Notes: generated by a model not told the origin, from the sequence alone. 64,000 bases of DNA from Enhydrobacter sp. (GCF_030246845.1 NZ_CP126889.1:806001-870000), one strand, 5' to 3'. Shown: positions 43,230-55,250, numbered from the stretch's first letter. A program made the numbers and translations.

Positions 43230-44281
43230 CACGCTCGGAGAAGGCCGACCAGCTCCGCAGCCTCGCGCGGGAGCGCATCCTGGTGAAGGACGGCCCCTAC
43301 GGCTCGATGATCCAGACCTACAGGCTCGACGAGGCGGGCTTTCGCGCCGGCGGCGACTTCGAGCGCGACCAGAAGGGCAACAACGATCTCCTGAATCTCA
43401 CGCGGCCCGACGTCGTGAGCGCGATCTGCAACGCCTATCTCGAGGCGGGCGCGGACATCGTGGCCACCAACACCTTCAACGCCAACGCGATCAGCCAGTC
43501 GGACTATGGGACCGAGAGCCTGACACGCGAGATCAATCTCGCCGCCGCCAGGCTCACACGCGCCTGCGCCGATGCAGCGACCGCCAGGGAGCCCGACAAG
43601 CCGCGCTTCGTCGCGGGCGCGCTCGGCCCGACGAACAAGACGCTCTCGGTGTCGCCCAACGTCAACGACCCCGGCTACCGCGCCGTCACCTTCGACGAGG
43701 TCAAGGGCATCTACCGCGAGCAGATCGACGGGCTTCTGGACGGCGGCGTCGACTTCATCCTGATCGAGACGGTGTTCGACACCTTGAATGCCAAGGCCGC
43801 GATCGTCGCCGTCGACGAGGCGGGCGAGGCGCGCGACGAGGAAATTCCGGTCATGGTTTCCATGACCCTGACCGACCTTGCCGGCCGCAACCTCTCCGGC
43901 CAGACGGTCGAGGCCTTCTGGCACTCGGTGCGCCATGCCCGGCCGCTCACCATGGGGCTGAACTGCAGCTTCGGCGCCACCGAATTGCATCCTTACGTAA
44001 GCGCACTCAATCCGCAGGTCGACGGCCTCGTCTGCGTCTATCCCAACGCCGGCCTGCCCAACGAGCTCGGCGCGTATGACGAGCCGCCGGAGATGACGGC
44101 GAAGCTTGTGCGCGGCTGGGCCGAGAACGGCTGGCTGAACGTGGTCGGCGGCTGCTGCGGCACGACACCGGCCCACGTCAAGGCCGTCGCCGAGGCGGTG
44201 AAGGGCGTGAAGCCGCGCCAGTGGCAGGTCCTGCCGCCGGCGCTCCGCCTCTCCGGCATGGAGGCAGCGAGTTTCTTCTAG
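43226..44281 (+). CDS. metH: Methionine synthase, homocysteine-binding polypeptide (split MetH)
   Basis: 351 aa, only the N-terminal homocysteine S-methyltransferase barrel of MetH: RILVKDGPYGSMIQTY, GADIVATNTFNANAISQSDYG, GALGPTNKTLSVSPNVNDPGYRAV, and the zinc ligands in LNCSFGATE and GGCCGTTP. It binds homocysteine; the folate, B12 and activation domains are on the next gene. Full MetH is about 1,200 aa, so the protein is divided right after the first domain. The stop is followed by a REP-like palindrome before the second part. Overlaps metF by 4 nt. Confidence 0.93.
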   Translation: MTRSEKADQLRSLARERILVKDGPYGSMIQTYRLDEAGFRAGGDFERDQKGNNDLLNLTRPDVVSAICNAYLEAGADIVATNTFNANAISQSDYGTESLTREINLAAARLTRACADAATAREPDKPRFVAGALGPTNKTLSVSPNVNDPGYRAVTFDEVKGIYREQIDGLLDGGVDFILIETVFDTLNAKAAIVAVDEAGEARDEEIPVMVSMTLTDLAGRNLSGQTVEAFWHSVRHARPLTMGLNCSFGATELHPYVSALNPQVDGLVCVYPNAGLPNELGAYDEPPEMTAKLVRGWAENGWLNVVGGCCGTTPAHVKAVAEAVKGVKPRQWQVLPPALRLSGMEAASFF

Positions 44282-44295
44282 CGTGGCCAACCCTC

Positions 44296-44369
44296 GTGTC
44301 GTCCCGGGCGATAGCGAGGGATCTTTGCGAGCACCGACCAAAGATCCTTCGCTCCGCTCAGGATGGCAC
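44296..44369. repeat. REP-like palindrome, copy 1
   Basis: Begins GTGTCGTCCCGGGCGATAGC and ends CGCTCAGGATGGCAC; the two halves are imperfect inverted repeats (AGCGAGGGATCTTT / AAAGATCCTTCGCT). Lies between the two metH genes. Related to copies at 47067, 50099 and 51418. Confidence 0.75.
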
Positions 44370-44389
44370 GATCGTCAATCGAGTACGAG

Positions 44390-47014
<2,625 letters not shown>

Positions 47015-47066
47015 TTCATTGGAGCGCGCTACCAACAAGAAACAAGAGCAGCGCCCAACCAGTATC

Positions 47067-47139
47067 GTGTCATTTCGAGCGAAGCGAGAGATCTTTCGCA
47101 GCGCCAACAAAGGATTCCTCGCTCAGCTCGGGATGACAC
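47067..47139. repeat. REP-like palindrome, copy 2
   Basis: GTGTCATTTCGAGCGAAGCG...CTCAGCTCGGGATGACAC, same family as the copies at 44296, 50099 and 51418. Lies in the 181-bp gap between metH and the TauE-family gene and may act as a transcript end. Confidence 0.75.
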
Positions 47140-47195
47140 CGCAGGCTGCCGTGCATGGCCGGCTTCTTGTCGGTGGCGCGCTCCGCTGAATATCC

Positions 47196-47921
47196 ATGCT
47201 GACCTACGCCCTCGTGCTCGTCGTCGGCGCCGCCGCGGGCGTTGTGAGCGGCATCGTCGGCACGGGCGCCACGGTCATTCTCCTGCCCGTGCTGGTCTTC
47301 GCCTTCGGCCCGCTCGAGGCCGTGCCGATCATGGCGATCGTCGCGCTGATGTCGAACCTGGCCAAGATCACCGCCTGGTGGCGGGAGGTCGACTGGCGCG
47401 CCACGGCAGCCTATGCGCTGGGCGGCATTCCCGGCGCGGCGCTCGGCGCACACACGCTCCTCAATCTCCCGCCGTCGGTCATCGACCTTGCGCTCGGCGC
47501 CTTCTTCCTTGCCATGATCCCCGGCCGACGCTGGCTCGCCGCCCGCGACTACCGGATCGGCATCGGCACGCTCGTTCCCGCGGGCTTCGCCATCGGCTTC
47601 CTGGCCGGCATCGTCGTCTCCACCGGACCGCTCAGCGTGCCGCTCTTCAGCGCGTACGGGCTCGCGAAGGGCGCCTTCATCGCCACCGAAGCCGCGGGCT
47701 CGCTCGCGCTCCACTTGTCCAAGGCTGCGACCTTCCGCACCCTCGGCGCCTTGCCGGCCGACATCATCGTGAAGGGCCTGATCAGCGGCGCGGCGGTGAT
47801 GGCGGGCACCTACATCGCCCGTCTGCTTGTCGAACGGCTGCGCCTTGCGACTTTCCAGAACCTGCTCGACGGCGTGATGCTGATCTCGGGCGCGACGCTG
47901 ATCTGGGACGGGCTGCGCTAG
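47196..47921 (+). CDS. TauE/SafE family membrane transporter
   Basis: 241 aa with about seven membrane helices. Family marks are the two repeats VVGAAAGVVSGIVGTGATVILLPVLVF and FAIGFLAGIVVSTGPLSVPLF. Such proteins export sulfite, organosulfonates or similar anions. Neighbouring methionine and sulfur genes make a sulfur anion plausible, but the family is broad. ATG 47196 follows REP copy 2; the stop overlaps the convergent AEC transporter stop by four bases. Confidence 0.87.
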   Translation: MLTYALVLVVGAAAGVVSGIVGTGATVILLPVLVFAFGPLEAVPIMAIVALMSNLAKITAWWREVDWRATAAYALGGIPGAALGAHTLLNLPPSVIDLALGAFFLAMIPGRRWLAARDYRIGIGTLVPAGFAIGFLAGIVVSTGPLSVPLFSAYGLAKGAFIATEAAGSLALHLSKAATFRTLGALPADIIVKGLISGAAVMAGTYIARLLVERLRLATFQNLLDGVMLISGATLIWDGLR

Positions 47922-48877
47922 CCCGGCCGCACGCCCAGCAGCAGAAGCGCGGCTGACAGCGTGAAGATGCTGGCAGCCGTCGAGAGGACGACGACGTTGG
48001 TCGCGAGCCCCACGCCGGTGCGATAGAGCTGTGCCACCAGGTAGACGTTGGCGCCGGCCGGCATCGCGGCGTTCAGCGTCGCCACGGTGAGCCAGAGCGG
48101 GTCGAGGGCGAACACGTACCGCCCGGCGAGCCAGACCATGAGCGGCAGGACAGCGAGCTTGAAGACGGTCGCGACGGCCGCGCTCTGCCAGTGCTCCTTA
48201 AGCCCGACATGAGCGAGCGAGGCGCCGGCCATGATGAGGCCGCAGGGCGGGGCGGCGACGCTGAGGCCCTGCAGGACCCGGTCGATCACGACGGGCGTGC
48301 CGAGGCCGGGGACGAGGTTCGTGACCTCCGCCCAAAGGAGGCCGGCGAAGATCGGCGGAATTACCGGATGCTTCAGCATCTTCAGCGCCGCGCCGCCCAA
48401 CTGTCTCAGCAGCCTCCGTCGCTGTCCGCCCTGCCCGTCCATCTCCATCAGGAAGCAGGAGAGCGTGAGCAGGATCAGCGAGTTGACGCTGATGATCATC
48501 AGGAGCGGCACCAGGCCCTTCTCGCCGAAGGCGAAGGACACGAAGGGAATGCCGATGCCGACGCCGTTGCAGAAGATGCCGGCGAGCGCGAACACCGCCT
48601 GCTCGCCGAACCGCATGCCCATCGCCCGGCCCAGCACCATCAGCAGGGCATAGAGCAGCAGCGCGGCACCGAAGAAGACGACGAGAATGTCGAGCGACAG
48701 GGCCTCGATCCGCACCCGCGACATCGAGCGGAAAAGCAATGCCGGGAAGAGGGCATAGAAGGTGACGTTGGTGAGGCCGCGCAGGCCCTCGCGCGTCAAG
48801 AGCGACGTGCGGCCGATCGCCCAGCCCACGGCGACCATGCCGAACACCGGCACGATGATGTCGAGGATGGCGCTCAC
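47918..48877 (-). CDS. AEC (auxin efflux carrier) family transporter
   Basis: 319 aa with about ten membrane helices. ILDIIVPVFGMVAVGWAIGR at the start and ALLFRSMS, FCNGVGIGIPFVSFAFGEKGL, and C-terminal TLNAAMPAGANVYLVAQLYRTGVGLATNVVVLSTAASI are typical of AEC proteins such as malonate or malate carriers (MdcF, MleP). Substrate not determinable. It is 3' to 3' with the TauE gene, and 50 bp downstream of an acyl-CoA dehydrogenase gene. Confidence 0.87.
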   Translation of the reverse strand: MSAILDIIVPVFGMVAVGWAIGRTSLLTREGLRGLTNVTFYALFPALLFRSMSRVRIEALSLDILVVFFGAALLLYALLMVLGRAMGMRFGEQAVFALAGIFCNGVGIGIPFVSFAFGEKGLVPLLMIISVNSLILLTLSCFLMEMDGQGGQRRRLLRQLGGAALKMLKHPVIPPIFAGLLWAEVTNLVPGLGTPVVIDRVLQGLSVAAPPCGLIMAGASLAHVGLKEHWQSAAVATVFKLAVLPLMVWLAGRYVFALDPLWLTVATLNAAMPAGANVYLVAQLYRTGVGLATNVVVLSTAASIFTLSAALLLLGVRPG

Positions 48878-48927
48878 GTTTCCCTCTCCGCCGCCTCAGC
48901 GGGGGAGAGGGCGAAGATCCGGCACTC

Positions 48928-50070
48928 CTACGCCGCCATCGCGAGATGGCTGTAGCGCGTCAGGTGATGCTGCTGGTTGCCGAACATCAGGTCGATCATG
49001 GTCAGGCGCTTGAAGTAGTGGCTGACCGAGAGCTCGTCGGTGACGCCCATCCCGCCGTGCATCTGCACCGCGCTCTGGCCGCAGAACTTGCCCGACTTGC
49101 CGATCTGGACCTTGGCCCCGGACGCCGCCTTGCGGCGCACGACCGGATCCTTGTCGTCGATCTTGAGCGTGGCCATCAGCGTCATCGAGCGCGCTTCCTG
49201 CGCGTTGGTGAAGCAGTCGACCATGCGGTGCTGCAGCACCTGGAACTTGCCGATCGGCTGGCCGAACTGCTTGCGCGTCTTGATGTATTCGAGCGTGGCG
49301 GCGTTGATCGCGTCCATGCAGCCCGTCGCCTCGGCGCAGAGCGCCACGATGGCGCGATCCACCGCTTCCTCGACGACGGGGAAGGCGCCGTCGACCTTGC
49401 CAAGCACCGCGTCGGCGCCGACCGAGACCTTGTCGAAGGTGAGCTCCGAGGCGCGCAGCGCGTCCTGGGTGGGATAGTCGCGGCGGCTCAGCCCCTTGGC
49501 CTTGCCGTCGACCACGAACAGCGTGAGCCCCTTCTCCTCGCGTGGCGAGCCGGCGGTGCGCGCGAGCACGATGATCTCGTCGGCCGACGCGGCGTTGTAA
49601 ACCACGCCCTTGTGGCCCGAGAGCGACCAGCCTTTGCCTTCCTTGGTCGCCTTGAGCGAGACGTCGGCGAGATTGTAGCGGCTCTGTCGCTCGAGCCAGG
49701 CAAAGGCGAACTGCTTCTTGCCCTCGATCATGGGCGCCAGCAGCGCCTCCTTCTGCGCCTTGCTGCCGGCCGCGGCGATCAGGCCGCCGCCCAGCACCAC
49801 CGTCGGCAGGAAGGGCTCTAGCACCAGGCCTTTGCCGAACTGCTCCATGACGATCATGGTCTCGATCGGCCCGCCGCCGTAGCCGCCGTCCTCCTCCTTG
49901 AACGACATGCCGAGCCAGCCGAGCTCGGCCATCTGCGCCCAGTTCTCCGGCAGCCAGCCGCGCTCGGCCGCGGCGATCTTGCGGCGGTTCTCGAACGTAT
50001 ACTTGTCGCGAACGAAGCGCTCGGCGGCGTCCTGGAGCTGCTTCTGCTCGTCGGAAAGGGACAGGTCCAT
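48928..50070 (-). CDS. Acyl-CoA dehydrogenase, PimD-like (small subunit type)
   Basis: 380 aa. N-terminal helical domain (LSLSDEQKQLQDAAERFVRDKY, LGWLGMSFKEEDGGYGG), middle beta domain (FAFAWLERQSRYNLADVSL), C-terminal helices with RKQFGQPIGKFQVLQHRMVD and VQMHGGMGVTDEL. FAD-dependent introduction of a double bond into an acyl-CoA. Low-similarity N-terminus and pairing with two 398-aa dehydrogenases resemble the pimeloyl-CoA dehydrogenase pair PimC/PimD of Rhodopseudomonas. The usual catalytic Glu position is not obvious by eye, so it may be the non-catalytic partner. Confidence 0.88.
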   Translation of the reverse strand: MDLSLSDEQKQLQDAAERFVRDKYTFENRRKIAAAERGWLPENWAQMAELGWLGMSFKEEDGGYGGGPIETMIVMEQFGKGLVLEPFLPTVVLGGGLIAAAGSKAQKEALLAPMIEGKKQFAFAWLERQSRYNLADVSLKATKEGKGWSLSGHKGVVYNAASADEIIVLARTAGSPREEKGLTLFVVDGKAKGLSRRDYPTQDALRASELTFDKVSVGADAVLGKVDGAFPVVEEAVDRAIVALCAEATGCMDAINAATLEYIKTRKQFGQPIGKFQVLQHRMVDCFTNAQEARSMTLMATLKIDDKDPVVRRKAASGAKVQIGKSGKFCGQSAVQMHGGMGVTDELSVSHYFKRLTMIDLMFGNQQHHLTRYSHLAMAA

Positions 50071-50098
50071 CTAAAACTCCTCGCCTCTGATCTATCGT

Positions 50099-50171
50099 GT
50101 GTCACCCCGAGCGAAGCGAGGGATCCTTCGCGTCGCCGATCAAAGATCCCTCGCTGCGCTCGGGATGACAC
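50099..50171. repeat. REP-like palindrome, copy 3
   Basis: GTGTCACCCCGAGCGAAGCG...GCGCTCGGGATGACAC; the best-paired member, with terminal arms GTGTCA.CCCGAGCG / CGCTCGGGATGACAC. Lies between two acyl-CoA dehydrogenase genes. Confidence 0.8.
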
Positions 50172-50176
50172 GGTTT

Positions 50177-51373
50177 CTACAACCCCAACACCATCTTGGA
50201 CACGATGTTCTTCTGGATCTCGTTGCTGCCGCCATAGATGCTGGTCTTGCGCATGTTGAAATAACGCGGCGCGGCCGGCGGCGCATGATCGGGGCCGACC
50301 GGCGTCTCGTTGGTGTTCTGGAACAGCATGCCGGGCTGATAGGGCTGGGCATATTCGCCCACCGCCTCCATGGCGAGCTCGGCGATGCGCTGCTGGATCT
50401 CCGATCCCCTGATCTTCAGCGTCGAGACCTCGGGCCCCGGCGCCCCGCCCAGCGCCATGGTCGAGAGCGCCCGCAGCTCGCTCATCTCCAGGGCCTGCAC
50501 CTGCAGGTCGATGTCGGCGATCTTGGCCGCGAAAGCCGGGTCGTCGGCCAGCGTGCGACCGTCCTGCGGCTCGGCGCGGGCGATGTCGCGCAGCGAGCGC
50601 ACGCCGCGCTTGGAGGCCGGCACCTCGGCGATGCCCAGCCGCTCGTTGGCCAGCAGGAACTTGGCGCAGGTCCAGCCCTCGCCTTCCTTGCCGATCCGGT
50701 TGGCGACCGGAACCTTCACATTGTCGAAGAACACGTCGTTCACGTGGTGCGCGCCGTCCAGCATGACGATGGGCCGCACCGTAACGCCCGGCGTCTTCAT
50801 GTCGATCAGCAGGAAGGAGATGCCCTCCTGCGGCTTGGCGTCGGGATCGGTGCGCACGAGGCAGAAGATCCAGTCGGCCCAATGGGCGAACGATGTCCAG
50901 GTCTTCTGGCCGTTCACGATGTAATGATCACCTTCCCGCACCGCGCGCGTGCGCAGGTTGGCGAGATCGGAGCCGGCCCCGGGCTCGGAATAGCCCTGGC
51001 ACCATTGCACCTCCGACGTGCGGATGCCGGGCAGGAAGCGTTCCTTCTGCTCGTCGCTGCCGAAGGTATAGATGACCGGCCCGACCATCTTCACGCCGAA
51101 CGGGATGATGCGCGGCGCGCCCTCTTCCGCCAGCACGTTCTCGAACAGGAAGCGGCGGGTCACATCCCAACCCGGACCGCCGTACTTCTTCGGCCAGGTG
51201 TAGGCGAGCCAGCCCTGCCGGCCGAGCGCCTGCTGCCACTCGACGTGATCGGCACGATCGTAGTGCTTGCCCGAGAAGGTCTTGGCCCTGGTCGCGGGCG
51301 AGAGATGCCTCTCCGCGAAAGCGCGCACCTCGTCGGCGAAGGCCTTGTGCTCCGGGTTCAGCGTGAGGTCCAT
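50177..51373 (-). CDS. Acyl-CoA dehydrogenase, PimC-like (large subunit type), copy 1
   Basis: 398 aa. Contains RQGWLAYTWPKKYGGPGW, IPFGVKMVGPVIYTFGSDEQKERFLPGI, WCQGYSEPGAGSDLANLRT (FAD and substrate-binding loop), HYIVNGQKTWTSFAHWADW, SFLLIDMKTPGV, and C-terminal IYGGSNEIQKNIVSKMVLGL with the FAD-contact GGSNE. It is closely related to the next gene (51500-52696), differing by many substitutions, so a duplication. Probably works with the 380-aa PimD-like protein in dicarboxylic or branched acyl-CoA oxidation. Confidence 0.9.
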   Translation of the reverse strand: MDLTLNPEHKAFADEVRAFAERHLSPATRAKTFSGKHYDRADHVEWQQALGRQGWLAYTWPKKYGGPGWDVTRRFLFENVLAEEGAPRIIPFGVKMVGPVIYTFGSDEQKERFLPGIRTSEVQWCQGYSEPGAGSDLANLRTRAVREGDHYIVNGQKTWTSFAHWADWIFCLVRTDPDAKPQEGISFLLIDMKTPGVTVRPIVMLDGAHHVNDVFFDNVKVPVANRIGKEGEGWTCAKFLLANERLGIAEVPASKRGVRSLRDIARAEPQDGRTLADDPAFAAKIADIDLQVQALEMSELRALSTMALGGAPGPEVSTLKIRGSEIQQRIAELAMEAVGEYAQPYQPGMLFQNTNETPVGPDHAPPAAPRYFNMRKTSIYGGSNEIQKNIVSKMVLGL

Positions 51374-51417
51374 AGAATATCGGCCATCAAATGAGAAAAT
51401 GAGAAGAGGAGAAAGAT

Positions 51418-51489
51418 GTCATCCCGAGCGCGGCGAGGGATCTTCGATCGGCCGCGCGAAGGATCCCTTCGCGTCGCTCGGGATGACAC
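51418..51489. repeat. REP-like palindrome, copy 4
   Basis: GTCATCCCGAGCGCGGCGAG...GCGTCGCTCGGGATGACAC between the two PimC-like genes; arms GTCATCCCGAGCG and CGCTCGGGATGAC pair perfectly. Confidence 0.8.
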
Positions 51490-51499
51490 GGTATGCCAG

Positions 51500-52696
51500 T
51501 CACAATCCCAGCACCATCTTGCTGATGATGCCCTTCTGGATCTCATTGCTGCCACCGTAGATCGTGGTCTTGCGGTTGTTGAAGTAGCGCGGCGCAGCGA
51601 GATGGGCGTATTCCGGCCCGACCGGCGCCTCGTTGGCGCCGTGCCACAAGAGCTCCGGCAGATAGGGCGCGGCATACTCGCCGACCGCCTCCATCGTGAG
51701 CTCGGTGATGCGCTGCTGGATCTCCGAGCCCCTGATCTTGAGGCCGGAGACTTCAGGTCCCGGCTGCCCGCCCTGCGCCATCTGCGACAGCACGCGCAGC
51801 TCGGTGAATTCGAGCGCCGTCACCTGGATCTCGAGGTCGGCGATCTTCTCGGCAAAGCCCTGGTTCTCGATCAAGGGCTTGCCATTCTCCCGCTCGGCGC
51901 GCGCGATGTCCTTCAGCGCCTCGACGCCGCGCTTGGACTGCGGCACGGCGGCGATGCCCAGCCGCTCGTTGGCGAGCAGGAACTTGGCGCAGGTCCAGCC
52001 CTCGTTCTCCTTGCCGACGAGGTTGGCGACGGGGACCTTCACGTTGTCGAAGAAGACCTCGTTCACCTCGTGCCCGCCGTCCATCATGATGATAGGCTTC
52101 ACGGTGATGCCGGGCGTCTTCATGTCGATCAGCAGGAAGGAGATGCCCTCCTGCGGCTTGGCCCTGGGGTCGGTGCGGACCAGGCAGAAGATCCAGTCGG
52201 CCCAATGGCCCATCGTGTTCCAGGTCTTCGAGCCGTTCACGATATAGTGGTCGCCCTGCTTCTCGGCCTTGGTCCGCAGGCTCGCGAGATCGGACCCCGA
52301 GCCCGGCTCGGAATAGCCCTGGCACCACCAGACGGTGCTCTCGCGGATCGCCGGCAGGAACTTCGCCTTCTGCTCGTCGGTGCCGAAGGTGTAGATCACC
52401 GGCCCGACCATCTTGGTGCCGAACGGAATGATGCCCGGCGCGTATTCCTCGGCGCAGACATTCTCGAAGATGTAGCGCTCGGCCGGCGTGAAGCCCGGGC
52501 CGCCGTGCTTCCTGGGCCACGTGTAGACCAGCCAGCCCTTCTTCCCCAGCGCCTGCTGCCAACGCATGTAGTCGTCGCGGTCGAGATGCTTGCCGTTCTT
52601 CACCTTGTCGCGGACATCGGCCGGCAGGTTCGCCTTCACGAAGGCCCGCACCTCGTCGGCGAATTTCTGCTCTTCTGCGGTGAAAGCGAGATCCAT
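51500..52696 (-). CDS. Acyl-CoA dehydrogenase, PimC-like (large subunit type), copy 2
   Basis: 398 aa, a paralogue of the gene at 50177-51373 with the same motif order (KKGWLVYTWPRKHGGPGF, IPFGTKMVGPVIYTFGTDEQ, WCQGYSEPGSGSDLASLRT, IYGGSNEIQKGIISKMVLGL). The ATG at 52696 matches the paralogue's start; upstream codons are not conserved. It is first of the three-dehydrogenase run, divergent from an MFS transporter. Tandem copies with REP spacers suggest different chain specificities under one promoter. Confidence 0.9.
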   Translation of the reverse strand: MDLAFTAEEQKFADEVRAFVKANLPADVRDKVKNGKHLDRDDYMRWQQALGKKGWLVYTWPRKHGGPGFTPAERYIFENVCAEEYAPGIIPFGTKMVGPVIYTFGTDEQKAKFLPAIRESTVWWCQGYSEPGSGSDLASLRTKAEKQGDHYIVNGSKTWNTMGHWADWIFCLVRTDPRAKPQEGISFLLIDMKTPGITVKPIIMMDGGHEVNEVFFDNVKVPVANLVGKENEGWTCAKFLLANERLGIAAVPQSKRGVEALKDIARAERENGKPLIENQGFAEKIADLEIQVTALEFTELRVLSQMAQGGQPGPEVSGLKIRGSEIQQRITELTMEAVGEYAAPYLPELLWHGANEAPVGPEYAHLAAPRYFNNRKTTIYGGSNEIQKGIISKMVLGL

Positions 52697-52897
52697 ATGC
52701 CCCTCCATGGGCGCCGGCGTCGTTTGCGCGGAGTTTAGCGACCGACCTGCTATGGACAAGCGCCGCTATACCGGCTGGCGGCTGACGGCGCCGCGACGCG
52801 GAACAGGTTTCCGTATACAATCTCTACGGAAAGACGTCATGTTCGGGCGGCGCGGCCGGCCACGACCCGTCGAAAGGTCGCACAATCCGGGATCGGC

Positions 52898-54079
52898 ATG
52901 AACAATCCATTGACGTCAGTCCGCCTGCCCCTCCTGCCCGTCACCGTCGTGGTCTTCATCGCCTTCCTCACGATGGGCCTCGCCATGCCGATCCTGCCGC
53001 TGCATGTCCACCATACGCTGGGTATGGGAGAGACGATGGTGGGCGTCGTGGCCGGTGCGCAATTCGCGGCAGCCCTGCTGTCGCGCATCCAGGCCGGCCT
53101 CCTGTCCGATACGCGCGGTGCCAAGAGATCGACGCAAGTGGGCCTGCTGGCCGCCGCGCTGACCGGCATCGTCTACTACGCCTCGCTCCTGCTGCTGCAG
53201 GCGCCGGTCGCCTCGGTGGTGGTGCTGATCGTCGGACGGCTGCTGATCGGCTGCGCCGAAAGCTTCATCGTCACCGGCACCTTGACCTGGGGTGTCGCCC
53301 TGGTCGGGCCGCAGAACGCCGGCAAGGTCATTGCCTGGGTGGGCATCGCCATGTACGCCGCCTACGCGGTCGGCGCGCCGATCGGAGTCTACATCTATGG
53401 CCACTACGGCTTCTGGGGCATCGCCGGCGCCACCGTGCTGGTGCCCCTGGTCGCGTTCGCCTGCGCCCTCCCCCTGGCCCCGGTCGCGCCGCCGACGGCG
53501 CGCCGCGCGCCTTTCTACAAAGTGATCGGCGCCGTGTGGCTGCCGGGCCTGGGGCTCGCCTTCTGCAGCGTGGGCCTCGGCGCCATCACCGCCTTCATTG
53601 CCCTCCTCTACTCGAACAAGGGATGGGGCGGCACGTCGCTCATCTTCACGATCTTCGGCATCGCCTTCATCGGTGCGCGCATCTTCTTCAGCCATCTGCC
53701 CGACAAGATCGGCGGCGCCAGGGTGGCGCTGGTCTGCGTGCTGATCGAGGCGGCCGGCCAGTTCCTGATCTGGCAGGCGCCGGCGCCAACCATCGCCTAT
53801 GTCGGCGCCGCGCTGACCGGCTTCGGCTATTCGCTCGCCTTCCCGGGCTTCGGCGTCGAGGCCGTCCGCGTGGCACCGCCACAGAGCCGCGGCATGGCGA
53901 TGGGCGCCTACGTCGCCTTCCTCGACATCTCGCTCGGGCTGGCCGGCCCTCTGCTCGGGATTGTCGGCCATCGCTTCAGCATCGCCGCGATCTATCTTGC
54001 AAGCGGTGTGGTCGTCTTCAGCGCCGCCCCCGTCGCGGCAGCGCTCCTCACGGCACGATCAGCGCCTTCTCCGACCTGA
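52898..54079 (+). CDS. MFS transporter (YhhS/arabinose-exporter-like)
   Basis: 393 aa with 12 membrane helices. The loop after TM2 holds GLLSDTRGAKRSTQVGLL (motif A, xxD.xG..), TM4-5 region GRLLIGCAESFIVTGTLTW resembles the YhhS/SetA exporter branch, and the second half has LPDKIGGARVALVC. Substrate unknown; similar proteins export sugars or drugs. The 3' end overlaps the convergent CaiB/BaiF gene by 32 bp. ATG at 52898 fits the first transmembrane helix. Confidence 0.87.
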   Translation: MNNPLTSVRLPLLPVTVVVFIAFLTMGLAMPILPLHVHHTLGMGETMVGVVAGAQFAAALLSRIQAGLLSDTRGAKRSTQVGLLAAALTGIVYYASLLLLQAPVASVVVLIVGRLLIGCAESFIVTGTLTWGVALVGPQNAGKVIAWVGIAMYAAYAVGAPIGVYIYGHYGFWGIAGATVLVPLVAFACALPLAPVAPPTARRAPFYKVIGAVWLPGLGLAFCSVGLGAITAFIALLYSNKGWGGTSLIFTIFGIAFIGARIFFSHLPDKIGGARVALVCVLIEAAGQFLIWQAPAPTIAYVGAALTGFGYSLAFPGFGVEAVRVAPPQSRGMAMGAYVAFLDISLGLAGPLLGIVGHRFSIAAIYLASGVVVFSAAPVAAALLTARSAPSPT

Positions 54080-55250
54080 GCTTGTCGATCTCGGCGTCGC
54101 TCAGGCCGGCCTCGCGCAGCACCTCGACGCCATCGCCTCCCAGCCGCGGCGCGTGGTGGCGGTACTCGACCTTGGTCTTCTCGAAATCGAGCGGGCTCGC
54201 GAAGGTCTTGATCGGACCCTCGCTGGGATGTTCGCGCTCGGTGAAGAAGCCGGTGGCGTTCAGATGCGGGTCCTCGAGCAACTGCTCCATCGAATGCACC
54301 GGCATCGCGGGGATGTCCGCCTTGTCGAACATCTCGAGCCACTCCACGGTCGAGCGATGCTCCAGCAGCGATGCCAGCACCTGGTAGAGTTCGCTGAAGT
54401 GCCTGGCCCGCTCGTTGCGGTCGATGAACCGCTTCTCCTTGGCGAGATCGGGCCGGCCGGCGAGCTCGAAGAAGGTGATCCAGTGCTGGTCGGTGTAGGG
54501 CAGCGCGCAGATGTAGCCATCCCTGGTCGGGAAAGGATGGCGATACTTGTTGATGATGCGATCGTAGCCCATGTCGCCGCGCGGCGGCGTCCAGGTGGCG
54601 CCGAACAGATGCTCGGTGAGCCAGAAGGAGGCCAGCGTCTCCAGCATCGGCACCTCGATCATCTGCCCCTCGCCGGTGCATTTGCGATGGTAGAGCGCGC
54701 CCAGCACCGCGATGCAGAGATGGAGGCCGGTCGTCTTGTCGGCCACCAGGCTCGGCATGAACTTGGGCGGCAGGCCATCGACGCGGCTCTGCAGCGAGGC
54801 CGCGCCGCTCACGCCCTGCACCAGATCGTCGAAGGCGGGCTTGTGGCCATAGGGCCCGCGGCGGGCATAGCCCAGCGAATAGGCGTAGACGATCGAGGGG
54901 TTGATCTTCTTGAGGTCCTCGTAGCCCAGTCCCAGCCGTTCCACGGCGGCGGGCCGGCTGTTGTGGATGAAGAGATCGGCTGTCCGGATCATGCCCTTCA
55001 GGACCTCGACCGCGGCGGGCTTCTTGAGATCGAGGCAGATCGAGCGCTTGTTGCGGTTGGCCGCCATGTAGATCGGGCCCATGTTCTTGTCGCGGCTCAT
55101 CGCGGCGCCCGAGGCGCGCAGCAGATCGCCCTCCGGCGGCTCGACCTTGATCACGTCGGCGCCCATGTCGGCGAGATGCTGGGTAGCGAACGGCCCCAGC
55201 AGCACCGCCGTCAAGTCGATCACCTTCACGCCCGCAAGCGGTCCCGGCAT
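54048..55250 (-). CDS. CaiB/BaiF family CoA-transferase
   Basis: 400 aa, class III CoA-transferase. GVKVIDLTAVLLGPFATQHLADMGADVIKVEPPEGDLLR is the nucleotide-like CoA fold; KPAFDDLVQGVSG holds the catalytic Asp that forms the aspartyl-CoA anhydride; the C-terminal domain includes PAMPVHSMEQLLEDPHL and HPSEGPIKTFASP. Moves CoA between organic acids. Substrate unknown. ATG at 55250 begins conserved sequence. Divergent from a second CoA-transferase gene, with 201 bp between them. Confidence 0.91.
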   Translation of the reverse strand: MPGPLAGVKVIDLTAVLLGPFATQHLADMGADVIKVEPPEGDLLRASGAAMSRDKNMGPIYMAANRNKRSICLDLKKPAAVEVLKGMIRTADLFIHNSRPAAVERLGLGYEDLKKINPSIVYAYSLGYARRGPYGHKPAFDDLVQGVSGAASLQSRVDGLPPKFMPSLVADKTTGLHLCIAVLGALYHRKCTGEGQMIEVPMLETLASFWLTEHLFGATWTPPRGDMGYDRIINKYRHPFPTRDGYICALPYTDQHWITFFELAGRPDLAKEKRFIDRNERARHFSELYQVLASLLEHRSTVEWLEMFDKADIPAMPVHSMEQLLEDPHLNATGFFTEREHPSEGPIKTFASPLDFEKTKVEYRHHAPRLGGDGVEVLREAGLSDAEIDKLRSEKALIVP

